64,000 nucleotides of DNA, taken from assembly GCA_934196725.1 (NCBI GenBank), contig CAKPWR010000003.1, forward strand, positions 1-64,000, in the 5' to 3' direction. The position numbers and the translations under genes are program-made. This DNA comes from an uncultured Prevotella sp. Lineage in GTDB: Bacteria > Bacteroidota > Bacteroidia > Bacteroidales > Bacteroidaceae. Shown in pieces: positions 7,097 through 14,602 of the stretch. How positions within the stretch are numbered: position 1 is the stretch's first letter; each line of letters begins with the position of its first letter. The notes beneath the pieces are model-generated. The model made no database searches, had not been told where the DNA came from, and saw only the letters and a list, made by a program, of their open reading frames with translations.

Positions 7097-7999
7097 CTAT
7101 TCCTTTATCTTGTCCCAGAATGAACTTTGAGACGGGTTGATGCTGAAGAGAAGTTCGTAGATGGCTTCCTTCTCTTTTTGGGTTCCATGACCCTTGTAGA
7201 TGTTGGCAAGCTCATCCTTCTTGTAGTCGGTCCAGATCTGCGGCAGCAGGCTGAGCGGACGGTTTTCCTTCGCCTTCTTGAGGTGGGTGGTTACTGCGGT
7301 AGTAATCTCGCCTCTTCCTCTTTCTGCATTGTTTGCCATCTCGTCCAATCCCTTGCGGTAATAATCGTACTGCAACTGGCGGAAAGGCTCCAGGGCACCG
7401 TCAAGATAGTCGGAGATGATGGCAAAGCGGTTCTTGGAATCGGCAAATGCCTTCCATCCCGGATAGTCGAGGTTCTGGGCGTTGTTGGCTAGGTTCATGC
7501 ATCTTTGCAGGACGTCTTCACCGCCTTTGGGCGAGAAGGTGTCCAGGTCCAGACCTATGATGAGATAGGCATAGTAGGCGAAGAGCGCTGTCAGCTGATT
7601 GTCTATCTGCTGCTCATTGAACTCCAGCTGGTCGAACTCGGCAAACTTGAACGTGAAGTTCTGGTCCGTATTGTTGTATATGGTTGAGGTGTAAGCCGAA
7701 TTGTAGACCGGGCGGTTGGCCTGAATGAGCGCCTTGCACGTAAAGAGGTTCTGGTCTTTGTCGTACTTGGTTACGGTAATATTGAAATTACACGTGATGC
7801 GTTCTTTCTTGGCAAACTGCAGATGGGTCCATTGGCGGTCGTTGACAAACTGCTCCAGGGTTTGCTGCAGGTTTTCGAAAACACTCTTGTCCGTGCCCGA
7901 AATCTGGGCATGGTTGATGGTGATTTTGGCTTGCAGCTCCTGCGCAGCAGCTGTCTGCACGGCACCGGAGAGAATCCATGCCATGCAGACAGCAGCCAT
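7097..7999 (-). CDS. DUF4835 family protein, PorD-like
   Basis: The mature part (from about AQELQAKITINHAQISGTDKSV) matches my recollection of the DUF4835 family, which includes PorD, reported to be needed for type IX secretion/gliding in some Bacteroidota. Supporting features are the family length (about 300 aa), the QFVNDRQWT segment, a YYAYLIIGLDLDTF motif and a C-terminal helical part. The start is uncertain. ATG 7999 gives a short signal peptide MAAVCMAWILSGAVQTAAA without N-terminal Lys/Arg; the in-frame alternative at 8104 would overlap coaBC by 65 bp. The ATG touching the coaBC stop (TAATG) is in a different frame. A 19-bp direct repeat lies exactly here and may have disturbed the original start. 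Confidence 0.75.
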   Translation of the reverse strand: MAAVCMAWILSGAVQTAAAQELQAKITINHAQISGTDKSVFENLQQTLEQFVNDRQWTHLQFAKKERITCNFNITVTKYDKDQNLFTCKALIQANRPVYNSAYTSTIYNNTDQNFTFKFAEFDQLEFNEQQIDNQLTALFAYYAYLIIGLDLDTFSPKGGEDVLQRCMNLANNAQNLDYPGWKAFADSKNRFAIISDYLDGALEPFRQLQYDYYRKGLDEMANNAERGRGEITTAVTTHLKKAKENRPLSLLPQIWTDYKKDELANIYKGHGTQKEKEAIYELLFSINPSQSSFWDKIKE

Positions 8000-8003
8000 C
8001 CAG

Positions 8004-8058
8004 TTAGAGGATTTTTGCCAATGGGAGTTTTTCTTCCCATTAGAGGATTTTTGCCAAT
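8004..8058. repeat. 19-bp direct repeat spanning the coaBC stop codon
   Basis: TTAGAGGATTTTTGCCAAT occurs at 8004-8022 and again at 8040-8058, 36 bp apart. The second copy is the true 3' end and stop codon of coaBC. The spacer between them is a small hairpin (TGGGA...TCCCA). It looks like a local 36-bp duplication between coaBC and the porD-like gene. Confidence 0.85.
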
Positions 8059-9275
8059 TCGTCAATGATGTCTTGAGCCACCTCAGTCTTTGGTTTCTTC
8101 TCATATTCTTTCTTGCCCTTTTCTGAGATAATCGTTATCTGATTGTCATCTGTACGGAATGTAGTTCCTGGAATGCGAGTGGAGTTGAGCACGATGAAGT
8201 CGGCATTTTTCTTTTGTCTTTTCTTCTGTGCGTTGGCTTCTTCATCGTTGGTTTCCAGGGCGAAAGCTACGATTCGTTGATGTTTTTGTTTCATCTGTCC
8301 CAAGGCTGCAGCAATGTCGTGCGTCGGCACGAGGCGCAACTCCAGGTCGTCTTTCTCGCGCTTGATTTTCCTGTCGGCAACGTTGCTTGGCTTGAAGTCG
8401 GCAACGGCAGCGCAGAGGATGGCTGCATCGCTCTCAGCGAAGGCTTGTGTTGCAGCCTGATACATTTCTTCGCAGCTCTCAACATTGATGCGGTTGATGG
8501 CTGGACTGCACGACAGGGCAACGGGACCGGCAATGAGGGTTACGTTGGCGCCCCGGCGCAGGCATTCCTCAGCCAGGGCGAATCCCATCTTGCCGGAAGA
8601 ATAGTTGCCGATGAAGCGCACCGGATCTATCTTCTCATAGGTAGGACCGGCTGTAATCATCAGGTTCTTGCCCGATAAATCGCCCGCATCATCCACGGCA
8701 TTCGCCTTGTTGTCAGCATTCTTTTCTGCTTCCATCTCGAAATATCTGTCCAGACAGTCAACGATGACGTCAGGTTCTTCCATGCGTCCCTTGCCTTCCA
8801 GTCCGCTAGCCAGGAATCCCACTTCCGGTTCTATGATATGGTTGCCATAGCCCAAGAGGGTTTTCATGTTGGCCTGTGTGGAAGGATGCTTGTACATGTC
8901 AAGGTCCATGGCTGGCGCCAGGAAGACAGGAGCCTTCATAGACAGGTAAGTTGTGATGAGCATGTTGTCGGCAATGCCGTGAGCCATCTTGCCCATCGTA
9001 GAGGCGGTGCAGGGAGCAATGAGCATGGCGTCTGCCCAGAGTCCCAGGTCAACATGGGAATTCCATGTGCCGTCCCGCTGCGAGAAGAACTCGCTTACCA
9101 CCGGCTTGTGGGTGAGGGCAGAGAGGGTGATGGGAGTGATGAACTCCTTGCCGGCAGGCGTAATGACCACCTGCACCTCAGCGCCTCGCTTGATAAGGCC
9201 GCGTATGATGAGACAGGACTTGTAGGCTGCAATGGAGCCGGTAATGCCCAATACTATTTTCTTTCCTTTTAACAT
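8040..9275 (-). CDS. coaBC: Bifunctional phosphopantothenoylcysteine decarboxylase/phosphopantothenate-cysteine ligase CoaBC
   Basis: CoaBC carries out two consecutive steps of coenzyme A synthesis: ligation of cysteine to 4'-phosphopantothenate, then FMN-dependent decarboxylation. The N-terminal CoaC half shows GITGSIAAYK, the active-site His in SHVDLGLWAD, the APCTASTMGKMAHGIADNML FMN-binding stretch and PAMDLDMY in the place of the PAMN motif. The CoaB half starts near residue 205 with NLMITAGPTYEKIDPVRFIG and NYSSGKMG, then AAVADFKP and the loop Lys in RKIKRE. The full length of 411 residues is usual. It sits between a dnaQ-like gene and the porD-like gene in a leftward block. Confidence 0.96.
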   Translation of the reverse strand: MLKGKKIVLGITGSIAAYKSCLIIRGLIKRGAEVQVVITPAGKEFITPITLSALTHKPVVSEFFSQRDGTWNSHVDLGLWADAMLIAPCTASTMGKMAHGIADNMLITTYLSMKAPVFLAPAMDLDMYKHPSTQANMKTLLGYGNHIIEPEVGFLASGLEGKGRMEEPDVIVDCLDRYFEMEAEKNADNKANAVDDAGDLSGKNLMITAGPTYEKIDPVRFIGNYSSGKMGFALAEECLRRGANVTLIAGPVALSCSPAINRINVESCEEMYQAATQAFAESDAAILCAAVADFKPSNVADRKIKREKDDLELRLVPTHDIAAALGQMKQKHQRIVAFALETNDEEANAQKKRQKKNADFIVLNSTRIPGTTFRTDDNQITIISEKGKKEYEKKPKTEVAQDIIDELAKIL

Positions 9276-9320
9276 TTAACCTTTTATTTATTTCCCCCCA
9301 ATCCTATTGGGGAAATTTAT

Positions 9321-10184
9321 TTATTTCCCCATACGCTTATTGTACTCACGGAGGCGAATGCGGGTGAGAACCTGCTTGGTGTTGTTGGTAAAGTCGCTGC
9401 CCAAGACCCATGTAAAGTAGCCTGGGTCGCGGGTCAGGATCTCACCTACGTCCCAACCTTTATACTTGCCGAAGTTGAACACCTCGTGCTTCAGAGGTTC
9501 GCCCTTCTCATCGGTCATGACGTTGCCGTTGGCGTCCTTCACTTCCTGCCATACGATGCGGCCGGCAAAGTCTACATTGTCGTTCTGCTTGGAGAAGGCA
9601 GCCAGCTCATCCATGTCGTTGTTGAGCACGCGCTCCGGTTCTTCCTGAACGCCAGGAGCATATTTGTCCAGCTCAGCCATCAGCACGCGGTAGGTTGCCT
9701 CAGTATCCTGGTCAGCTCTGTGAGCCTCGAAGTCATCTTCCATCTTTCTTCCGCAGAAGAACTTGTAGGCAGCAGCCAGATTTCTGCGTTCCATCTTCAT
9801 GAAGATGGTCTGTGCATCGATGAGGCGGCACTTGCTGAAATCGAAGTCAATGCCTGCGCGGAGGAATTCCTCAGCAAGCATAGGAACGTCGAAATGGTTG
9901 GAATTGTAGCCGGCGAAATCGCAGCCGGTGAATTCCTTTTCGAGATTGGCAGCCAGCTGCTTGAAGGTTGGAGCGTCCTTGACATCTTCGTTGCTGATGC
10001 CTGTGAGGGCTACGACTTCTGCAGGAATCTCCTTCTCCGGATTGACGAAAAGGTTCTTTCTTGTTTCTGTTCCGTCTGGGCTTACCTTGATGTAGGATAT
10101 CTGAATGATTCTGTCCTTCACCATGTCCAGACCTGTTGTTTCAAGGTCGAACACGATTAAAGGCTTTTTCAAATTGAGTTTCAT
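9321..10184 (-). CDS. DnaQ-like DEDDh 3'-5' exonuclease
   Basis: The protein has 287 residues. The exonuclease domain (about residues 5-175) has the full DEDDh set: VFDLETTGLD (Asp and Glu), NSNHFDVPML (Asp) and HRADQDTEAT (His and Asp). The C-terminal part contains FGKYKGWDVGEILTRDPGYF, a segment found at the end of ExoX-like/DUF3820 proteins. It may act as proofreading subunit epsilon of DNA polymerase III or as a stand-alone exonuclease. Its position between dnaN and coaBC is conserved in Bacteroidota and supports a replication or repair role. Confidence 0.9.
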   Translation of the reverse strand: MKLNLKKPLIVFDLETTGLDMVKDRIIQISYIKVSPDGTETRKNLFVNPEKEIPAEVVALTGISNEDVKDAPTFKQLAANLEKEFTGCDFAGYNSNHFDVPMLAEEFLRAGIDFDFSKCRLIDAQTIFMKMERRNLAAAYKFFCGRKMEDDFEAHRADQDTEATYRVLMAELDKYAPGVQEEPERVLNNDMDELAAFSKQNDNVDFAGRIVWQEVKDANGNVMTDEKGEPLKHEVFNFGKYKGWDVGEILTRDPGYFTWVLGSDFTNNTKQVLTRIRLREYNKRMGK

Positions 10185-10286
10185 GATTCTTTTTTAAATA
10201 TTTGTCTGATTTAAATATTTGTCTGACGTTTTTATATTTTCTTTCGCAGGAAATTTGTCTGACGTCCTGTTGGAAACCCACGCTCC

Positions 10287-11408
10287 TTAGTCGTTCAGGA
10301 GCATAGGCATGATGAGCATGAGGATGTCTTCCTCCTTCTGCTGCTCTGCAGGAACGATGATTCCGGCACGGCTAGGGTCTGCGAGCTGGAGGATGATGCT
10401 GTCGCCACTGATGTTGCTCAGCACTTCGTTCAGGCTGCTGCCCTTGAAACCGATGTTGATAGGAGAGCCAATATACTCGCATGCCAACAGCTCGCGGGCA
10501 GATGTAGAGAAGTCCATATCCTCAGAAGAAACCTCCATCTTGCCTGGTTCTATGCTGAAGCGAACCAGCTGGCTGCTCTCGCTGGCGAATGGCATTACGC
10601 GGCGCAGGGCACTGATGAGAGCCTTGCGGTCTACGGTTACCTCGTTAGGATTGTTTGGAATCACTGAGTTGTAGTTTGGATAACGTCCGTCAATCAGGCG
10701 ACATCTCATCTCGCCGTCAGCGAAGAGGATTTCAGCGCTGCGTTCGTCAAACTTGATTTCTACGTCATCGCTGTCTCTTGTCAGGATGGCCTTGAGCAGG
10801 GAAGCTGGCTTCTTAGGCAAGATGAATGATGCTGGAGTCTCGCTCTTGATGGTATAGTTTCTGTTGCGGACCAACTTGTGACCGTCGCTGGCAACGATGG
10901 CAAGGGCGTCAGCTGTCAAGTCAAAATAAATACCGTTCATTACAGGGCGCAACTCATCGCTTGCAGTAGCGAAGAGAGAACGGGAGATGTTATCTATCAA
11001 CACATTTGTAGGGAGCATGATAGAATTGGATGTGCTGTTCATGCTCTGTGTGCGAGGATAGTCTTCCGCATTCTGACCTGTAAAATTATAGAGGCCATTC
11101 TGGTAAACAATCTTGATGGCAAAGGTATCTGTGTCAACATCAAAGTTGAGAGGCTGCTCTGGCAATTCCTTGAGTGCATCGAGGATAACCTTGTTAGGTA
11201 CACAGAACTCGCCCTTTCCGTCATTGTCTGTCAAATCGATAGTACTCTTGATGATGTTATCGCTGTCGCTGGCAGTGACAGTCATGACACCATTTTCTAC
11301 CTGGAAAAGAAAACAATCAAGGATAGGCAGCGAATTCTTGCTGCTGATAACCTTGGCTAGCATATTGAGCTTGCTGCTCAAAGCCGAACTTGATACTGTA
11401 AATCTCAT
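10287..11408 (-). CDS. dnaN: DNA polymerase III subunit beta (sliding clamp)
   Basis: DnaN forms the ring-shaped dimer that tethers the replicative polymerase to DNA. The 373-residue length fits three clamp domains of about 120 residues each. Typical elements are MRFTVSSSALSSKLNMLAKVISSKNSLPILDCFLF at the N-terminus (its first 20 residues alone are diagnostic), the domain-2 segment RPVMNGIYFDL, FADGEMRCRLIDGRYPNY, and a C-terminus ending in IMPMLLND (the family motif is MPMRL). It is divergent from the DUF3127 gene and is preceded by a good Bacteroidota promoter (11482-11513). Confidence 0.97.
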   Translation of the reverse strand: MRFTVSSSALSSKLNMLAKVISSKNSLPILDCFLFQVENGVMTVTASDSDNIIKSTIDLTDNDGKGEFCVPNKVILDALKELPEQPLNFDVDTDTFAIKIVYQNGLYNFTGQNAEDYPRTQSMNSTSNSIMLPTNVLIDNISRSLFATASDELRPVMNGIYFDLTADALAIVASDGHKLVRNRNYTIKSETPASFILPKKPASLLKAILTRDSDDVEIKFDERSAEILFADGEMRCRLIDGRYPNYNSVIPNNPNEVTVDRKALISALRRVMPFASESSQLVRFSIEPGKMEVSSEDMDFSTSARELLACEYIGSPINIGFKGSSLNEVLSNISGDSIILQLADPSRAGIIVPAEQQKEEDILMLIMPMLLND

Positions 11409-11481
11409 GAGTATTTATTTTAAATTAATTTTTATTTTTCTTATTCACCTATTTTAATTAGCATTATCGCTTAATTGAGCA

Positions 11482-11513
11482 CAAAAATACAAAAAATATT
11501 GTTCATACACAAA
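11482..11513 (-). promoter_or_regulatory. Promoter of dnaN
   Basis: Read on the minus strand, TTTG (11510-11513) and TATTTTTG (11482-11489) are separated by 20 bp, matching the Bacteroidota consensus TTTG-N19/20-TAnnTTTG. It would give a leader of about 65-70 nt before the dnaN ATG at 11408. Confidence 0.65.
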
Positions 11514-11529
11514 AATAATTGGATAAAAG

Positions 11530-11561
11530 TTCGAGTTTTAGAACTATTTTTAGTAATTTCG
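11530..11561 (+). promoter_or_regulatory. Promoter of the DUF3127 gene
   Basis: TTCG (11530-11533), a 20-bp spacer and TAATTTCG (11554-11561) form a slightly divergent Bacteroidota promoter, 43 bp before the ATG at 11605. The same -7 word followed by CAGTC also precedes serC at 56107. Confidence 0.5.
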
Positions 11562-11604
11562 CAGTCAGAATCGTTTGAATCTATATAAACTTTAAAATAT
11601 TAAT

Positions 11605-12057
11605 ATGGAATTACAAGGAAAGGTTATTGCCGTTTTACCAGAAAGAAGCGGCGTTTCAGCAAGAGGCGAGTGGAAGGCTCAGTCTTATGTAATCGAAACT
11701 CACGAAGCATATCCTAAGAAGTTGTGCTTTGATGTTTTTGGCGCAGATCGTATTGCTCAGTTCAATATTCAGACTGGTGAAGAAATCATGGTTTCCTTCG
11801 ATTTGGATGCTCATGAGTATCAGGGTCGTTGGTTCAACAGTGTTCGCGCTTGGAACGTGCAGCGCGTAGATCCTAACGCCGTTGCTGGTGCTATGGGTGG
11901 TGTTCAGCCTGGTGCTTCTCCATTCCCTCCAATGGGTGCTGCTCCTGTTCAGTCAGCTCCTGCAGCTGCTCCAGCTGGTGGTGCTACGGCTCCATTCCCT
12001 CCAGCTCAGCCAGCAGCTCCTGCAGCAGGTGGAAGCGCTGACGATCTTCCATTCTAA
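11605..12057 (+). CDS. DUF3127 protein, putative single-stranded DNA-binding (OB-fold)
   Basis: This 150-residue protein belongs to the DUF3127 family, which as I recall is Bacteroidota-specific and thought to adopt an OB-fold resembling SSB. Residues 1-90 carry the family pattern: MELQGKVIAVLPERSG, WKAQSYVIETHEAYPKKLCF, then DLDAHEYQGRWFNSVRAWNV. The rest is a Pro/Ala/Gly-rich disordered linker ending in SADDLPF, an acidic-hydrophobic tip very like the DDDIPF C-terminus of SSB that binds partner proteins. It is divergent from dnaN. The codon choice (many GCT/CCT) suggests high expression. Confidence 0.85.
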   Translation: MELQGKVIAVLPERSGVSARGEWKAQSYVIETHEAYPKKLCFDVFGADRIAQFNIQTGEEIMVSFDLDAHEYQGRWFNSVRAWNVQRVDPNAVAGAMGGVQPGASPFPPMGAAPVQSAPAAAPAGGATAPFPPAQPAAPAAGGSADDLPF

Positions 12058-12111
12058 GCATTCTAAGCTGAAAAGTATTGGAATAAGCTGAACACAGCAT
12101 TGGAAAATATT

Positions 12112-12156
12112 TGAGGGTGTGTCATCATCTTATTGATGGCACACCCTCATTTTGTT
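12112..12156 (+). terminator. Intrinsic terminator after the DUF3127 gene
   Basis: TGAGGGTGTG-TCATCA pairs with TGATGG-CACACCCTCA across a short loop and is followed by TTTTGTTTGTTT. It lies 55 bp after the stop codon at 12057. Confidence 0.8.
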
Positions 12157-12238
12157 TGTTTAACTCTCATTTTGTTTAACTCTCATTTTGTTTAACTCTC
12201 ATTTTGTTTAACTCAAGTTTTGTTTAACTCAAGTTTTG
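12149..12238. repeat. 16-bp tandem repeat (TCATTTTGTTTAACTC)
   Basis: Four copies of a unit containing CATTTTGTTTAACTCT follow the terminator, then two variants reading CAAGTTTTGTTTAACT. The repeat seems to have grown out of the terminator's T-rich tail. Confidence 0.8.
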
Positions 12239-12248
12239 TATGTAAGCT

Positions 12249-12455
12249 CCACACGCCCTGAAAGGGCAGAAGCTCCTAGCCCAGGGCAACGCCCTGGGTT
12301 ATTTATGTACGCAAGTCTGTCGCCCTGTAAGGGCAAAAGCTTTAAAACTCCAGACAATACATAAAGCTTTTGCCCTTACAGGGCGCCTTGTTGACTGCCA
12401 TTATACCCAGGGCGTTGCCCTGGGCTAGGAGCTTTTGGGCCTTCAGCCCGTACTT
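12249..12455. repeat. REP/BIME-like palindromic element, full copy
   Basis: This is the most symmetrical copy in the window. GCCCTGAAAGGGC, AGCTCCTAGCCCAGGGC-AAC-GCCCTGGGT and GCCCTGTAAGGGCAAAAGC are followed, after about 25 bp, by the same three modules in reverse complement. The whole can fold as one long cruciform or as a chain of small hairpins. It lies between the ends of the DUF3127 gene and the MFS gene. Confidence 0.88.
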
Positions 12456-12496
12456 GAACCACATGTGAAAAGTTCAGATTTTTATTTCAGAAAAAT

Positions 12497-13675
12497 CTAT
12501 TCCACTCTTCTCCGCTTCTCGAAAAAGCTTTTAGAGGCGGCAAAGAACAGGACTACGGCGGCGGCATTTTCGATGGCTACCATCCAGAAGGTTCCGTTGT
12601 AGCCGAAATGTTCTGCCACAACACCACCGAGCAGACAGCCGATTCCGAACCCTAAATCCCAACCCGTAAGAATACTGCTGTTGGCTGTGCCTCGCTGGTC
12701 GTGGCGAGCCACATTGATAAACATATTTAGGAAGGCGGGATAGAGATGGCCGTTGCCCAGACCTATGAGCGCTGCTGAGAGGTAATAGGCTACTGGATGC
12801 TTGATGGCGACAAAGAGGGTGAAGCCCACCAGCGAAATCAGCATTCCTTCGGCTGCGTTCTGTGTTAACTTGCCTTTGCTCAGAGCTTTACGTCCCTGCA
12901 GACGTGAGAGGAACAAGCCCATCGAGAGGATGGCAAAATAGGTTCCCGTTCCACCCGTAATGCCAAGCTCTTCCTTGCTGTAGATGGCAAGATAGTTGCT
13001 CAGAACGCCCCAGCAGAAGCCAAACATGCAGATGTTGATGGCGAGCAGCCAGGCGCGGGTCAGGAAGAATCGGTCCAGGGACAGCTTCTCCTTGTTCTTG
13101 ACGATTTCCTTCTCCGGCAGACGAACCGTTCCGGCAATCACCACCGAAGCGATGGCTACGATGAAGGCAATCCAGAACAGTACCATGTAACTGCCCACCA
13201 TGTTGTGCAGATAAATGCCGATAGACGGGGCTATTGCCATGGCGAAATTGTTGCTCAGTCCGTAGAGACCAATGCCTTCGTTGCGACGGCTGGCTGGCAG
13301 GACATCGATGGCGCACGTGCTGTTGGCAACGGTTACGGCGCCAAACGGTCCGCCGTGCAGGGTTCGGCAGATGGCAAACATCAGGATGGTGCTGGCTGCA
13401 ATGTAGCCTGCAAAGAAGATGGCGAAGGCTGCCAGGCAAATCATCAGCACTTTCTTTCGAGAGAACCCGTCTACCACATAGCCGCTGAAGGGGCGGATGA
13501 TGAGGGCTGCCACAGTATAACCGCTCAGTACTATGCCGATTACATCCTTCGTAGTCCCGAAGGTCTCACTCAGATAGAGCGGGAGCAGCGGGGTGAGAAG
13601 ATAGAAGGCGAAGTAGAGCAGAAAATTGGTCGTCATCACCTTCACATAGTTAGCATTCCAAAGTTTCTCTTTCAT
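12497..13675 (-). CDS. Major facilitator superfamily transporter
   Basis: With the start at 13675 (MKEKLWNANYVKVM) the protein has 392 residues and twelve hydrophobic segments. An upstream in-frame ATG at 13729 is less likely because it would translate a repetitive stretch. The loop 2-3 motif typical of MFS appears as RPFSGYVVDGFSRKKVLM, and the central loop is short (PEKEIVKNKEKLS). The sequence resembles drug/metabolite efflux MFS proteins of the AraJ/YfcJ type, but no substrate can be read from it. The downstream (left) neighbour is a REP-like element; nudC lies upstream on the same strand, 78 bp away. Confidence 0.85.
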   Translation of the reverse strand: MKEKLWNANYVKVMTTNFLLYFAFYLLTPLLPLYLSETFGTTKDVIGIVLSGYTVAALIIRPFSGYVVDGFSRKKVLMICLAAFAIFFAGYIAASTILMFAICRTLHGGPFGAVTVANSTCAIDVLPASRRNEGIGLYGLSNNFAMAIAPSIGIYLHNMVGSYMVLFWIAFIVAIASVVIAGTVRLPEKEIVKNKEKLSLDRFFLTRAWLLAINICMFGFCWGVLSNYLAIYSKEELGITGGTGTYFAILSMGLFLSRLQGRKALSKGKLTQNAAEGMLISLVGFTLFVAIKHPVAYYLSAALIGLGNGHLYPAFLNMFINVARHDQRGTANSSILTGWDLGFGIGCLLGGVVAEHFGYNGTFWMVAIENAAAVVLFFAASKSFFEKRRRVE

Positions 13676-13691
13676 CTCTTGTTGCGTTCTT

Positions 13692-13741
13692 GTTTCTTGT
13701 TCAAAACAAAAGTTTCTTGTTCCGACCAAAAGTTTCTTGTT
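13692..13741. repeat. 20-bp direct repeats (GTTTCTTGTT)
   Basis: GTTTCTTGTT occurs at 13692, 13712 and 13732, an exact 20-bp period, with AAAA before copies two and three. It occupies the leader between nudC and the MFS gene. Confidence 0.8.
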
Positions 13742-13752
13742 GCGTTTAACTA

Positions 13753-14526
13753 TTAAATCTTGCCCTCCAGCCAGGCGTCAATCAGGCGGCGGGCAATTGA
13801 TAATTTCTCGGGAAGGATAGGGAGGTTGTCCTTGCTAAACCACTTGCCGCGAGAGAGTTCCTCTTTCTGCAGGTGGATTTCTCCATCCACATATTCTGCC
13901 GTATAACCCACCATCAGTCCACTTGGATAAGGCCATGGCTGGGAACTGAAATACTTCACGTTCCTGATGGTAAGTCCCGTTTCTTCCATCACCTCGCGAT
14001 GCACGGCTTCTTCCAGGCTTTCGCCCGTCTCTACGAATCCGGCTACGAGAGAATCGAAGTTGCCCTTGAAGTTGCGGGCATGAACGAGAAGAACCTGGTC
14101 GCCCTTCTTGATGAGTACGATGATGGCGGTGGCGAGAGATGGCCAGACCTGCTTGCCGCACTGGGTACATTTCTTGCTGATGTCGGTTGCCATCTGCATC
14201 GGTGCACCGCAAACGCCGCAGAAATGGGTGTTCATGTCCCAATAGTTCAGTTCCTGACACTTGCCTGCCTTCTGGTAAAGCTCAGGTGTGAGCTTATAGA
14301 AACTAGGACGCAGACCGCACATCTCGAACTTCGGATGGTCGGTGACTGGTTCCGGAATGGTGAAGGTTTTCACCTCCGTTCCGTCCTCCATCGGTGTGAT
14401 GTTGAGGATGTGGGTCCAGGGCTTTGTCTCTATCGGACATTCCTCACTACATGGAATCGTATAGGTTCCGTCTTCTCTCTTCTCGAGCAAGATGTCACTC
14501 TTGCAAAATATAAACCAATACTTCAT
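13753..14526 (-). CDS. nudC: NAD(H) pyrophosphatase/decapping hydrolase NudC
   Basis: NudC splits NADH into NMNH and AMP and can remove NAD caps from RNA. The 257-residue protein has the family layout: an N-terminal domain, a four-Cys zinc ribbon (CGVCGAPMQ...KKCTQCGKQ, about residues 98-123) and a Nudix domain with GFVETGESLEEAVHREVMEE plus TGL (the GX5EX7REUXEEXGU box). The NudC-specific SQPWPYPSGLM motif follows immediately. An array of heptamer repeats (14532-14567) lies directly before the start codon. Confidence 0.95.
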   Translation of the reverse strand: MKYWFIFCKSDILLEKREDGTYTIPCSEECPIETKPWTHILNITPMEDGTEVKTFTIPEPVTDHPKFEMCGLRPSFYKLTPELYQKAGKCQELNYWDMNTHFCGVCGAPMQMATDISKKCTQCGKQVWPSLATAIIVLIKKGDQVLLVHARNFKGNFDSLVAGFVETGESLEEAVHREVMEETGLTIRNVKYFSSQPWPYPSGLMVGYTAEYVDGEIHLQKEELSRGKWFSKDNLPILPEKLSIARRLIDAWLEGKI

Positions 14527-14531
14527 TCTTT

Positions 14532-14567
14532 ACTTTGAACTTTGAATATTGAACTTTGAACTTTATG
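14532..14567. repeat. Heptamer (AAGTTCA-type) array upstream of nudC
   Basis: On the minus strand, ATCATAAAGTTCAAAG is followed by further AAGTTCA-like heptamers and ends about 5 bp before the nudC ATG. The same core sequence is found upstream of the genes at 49429 and 58756, and in both flanks of the gene at 58327. Confidence 0.8.
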
Positions 14568-14602
14568 ATTTGCTTTTCTGGGGGAGCGTTTCGATGGGCT
14601 GG

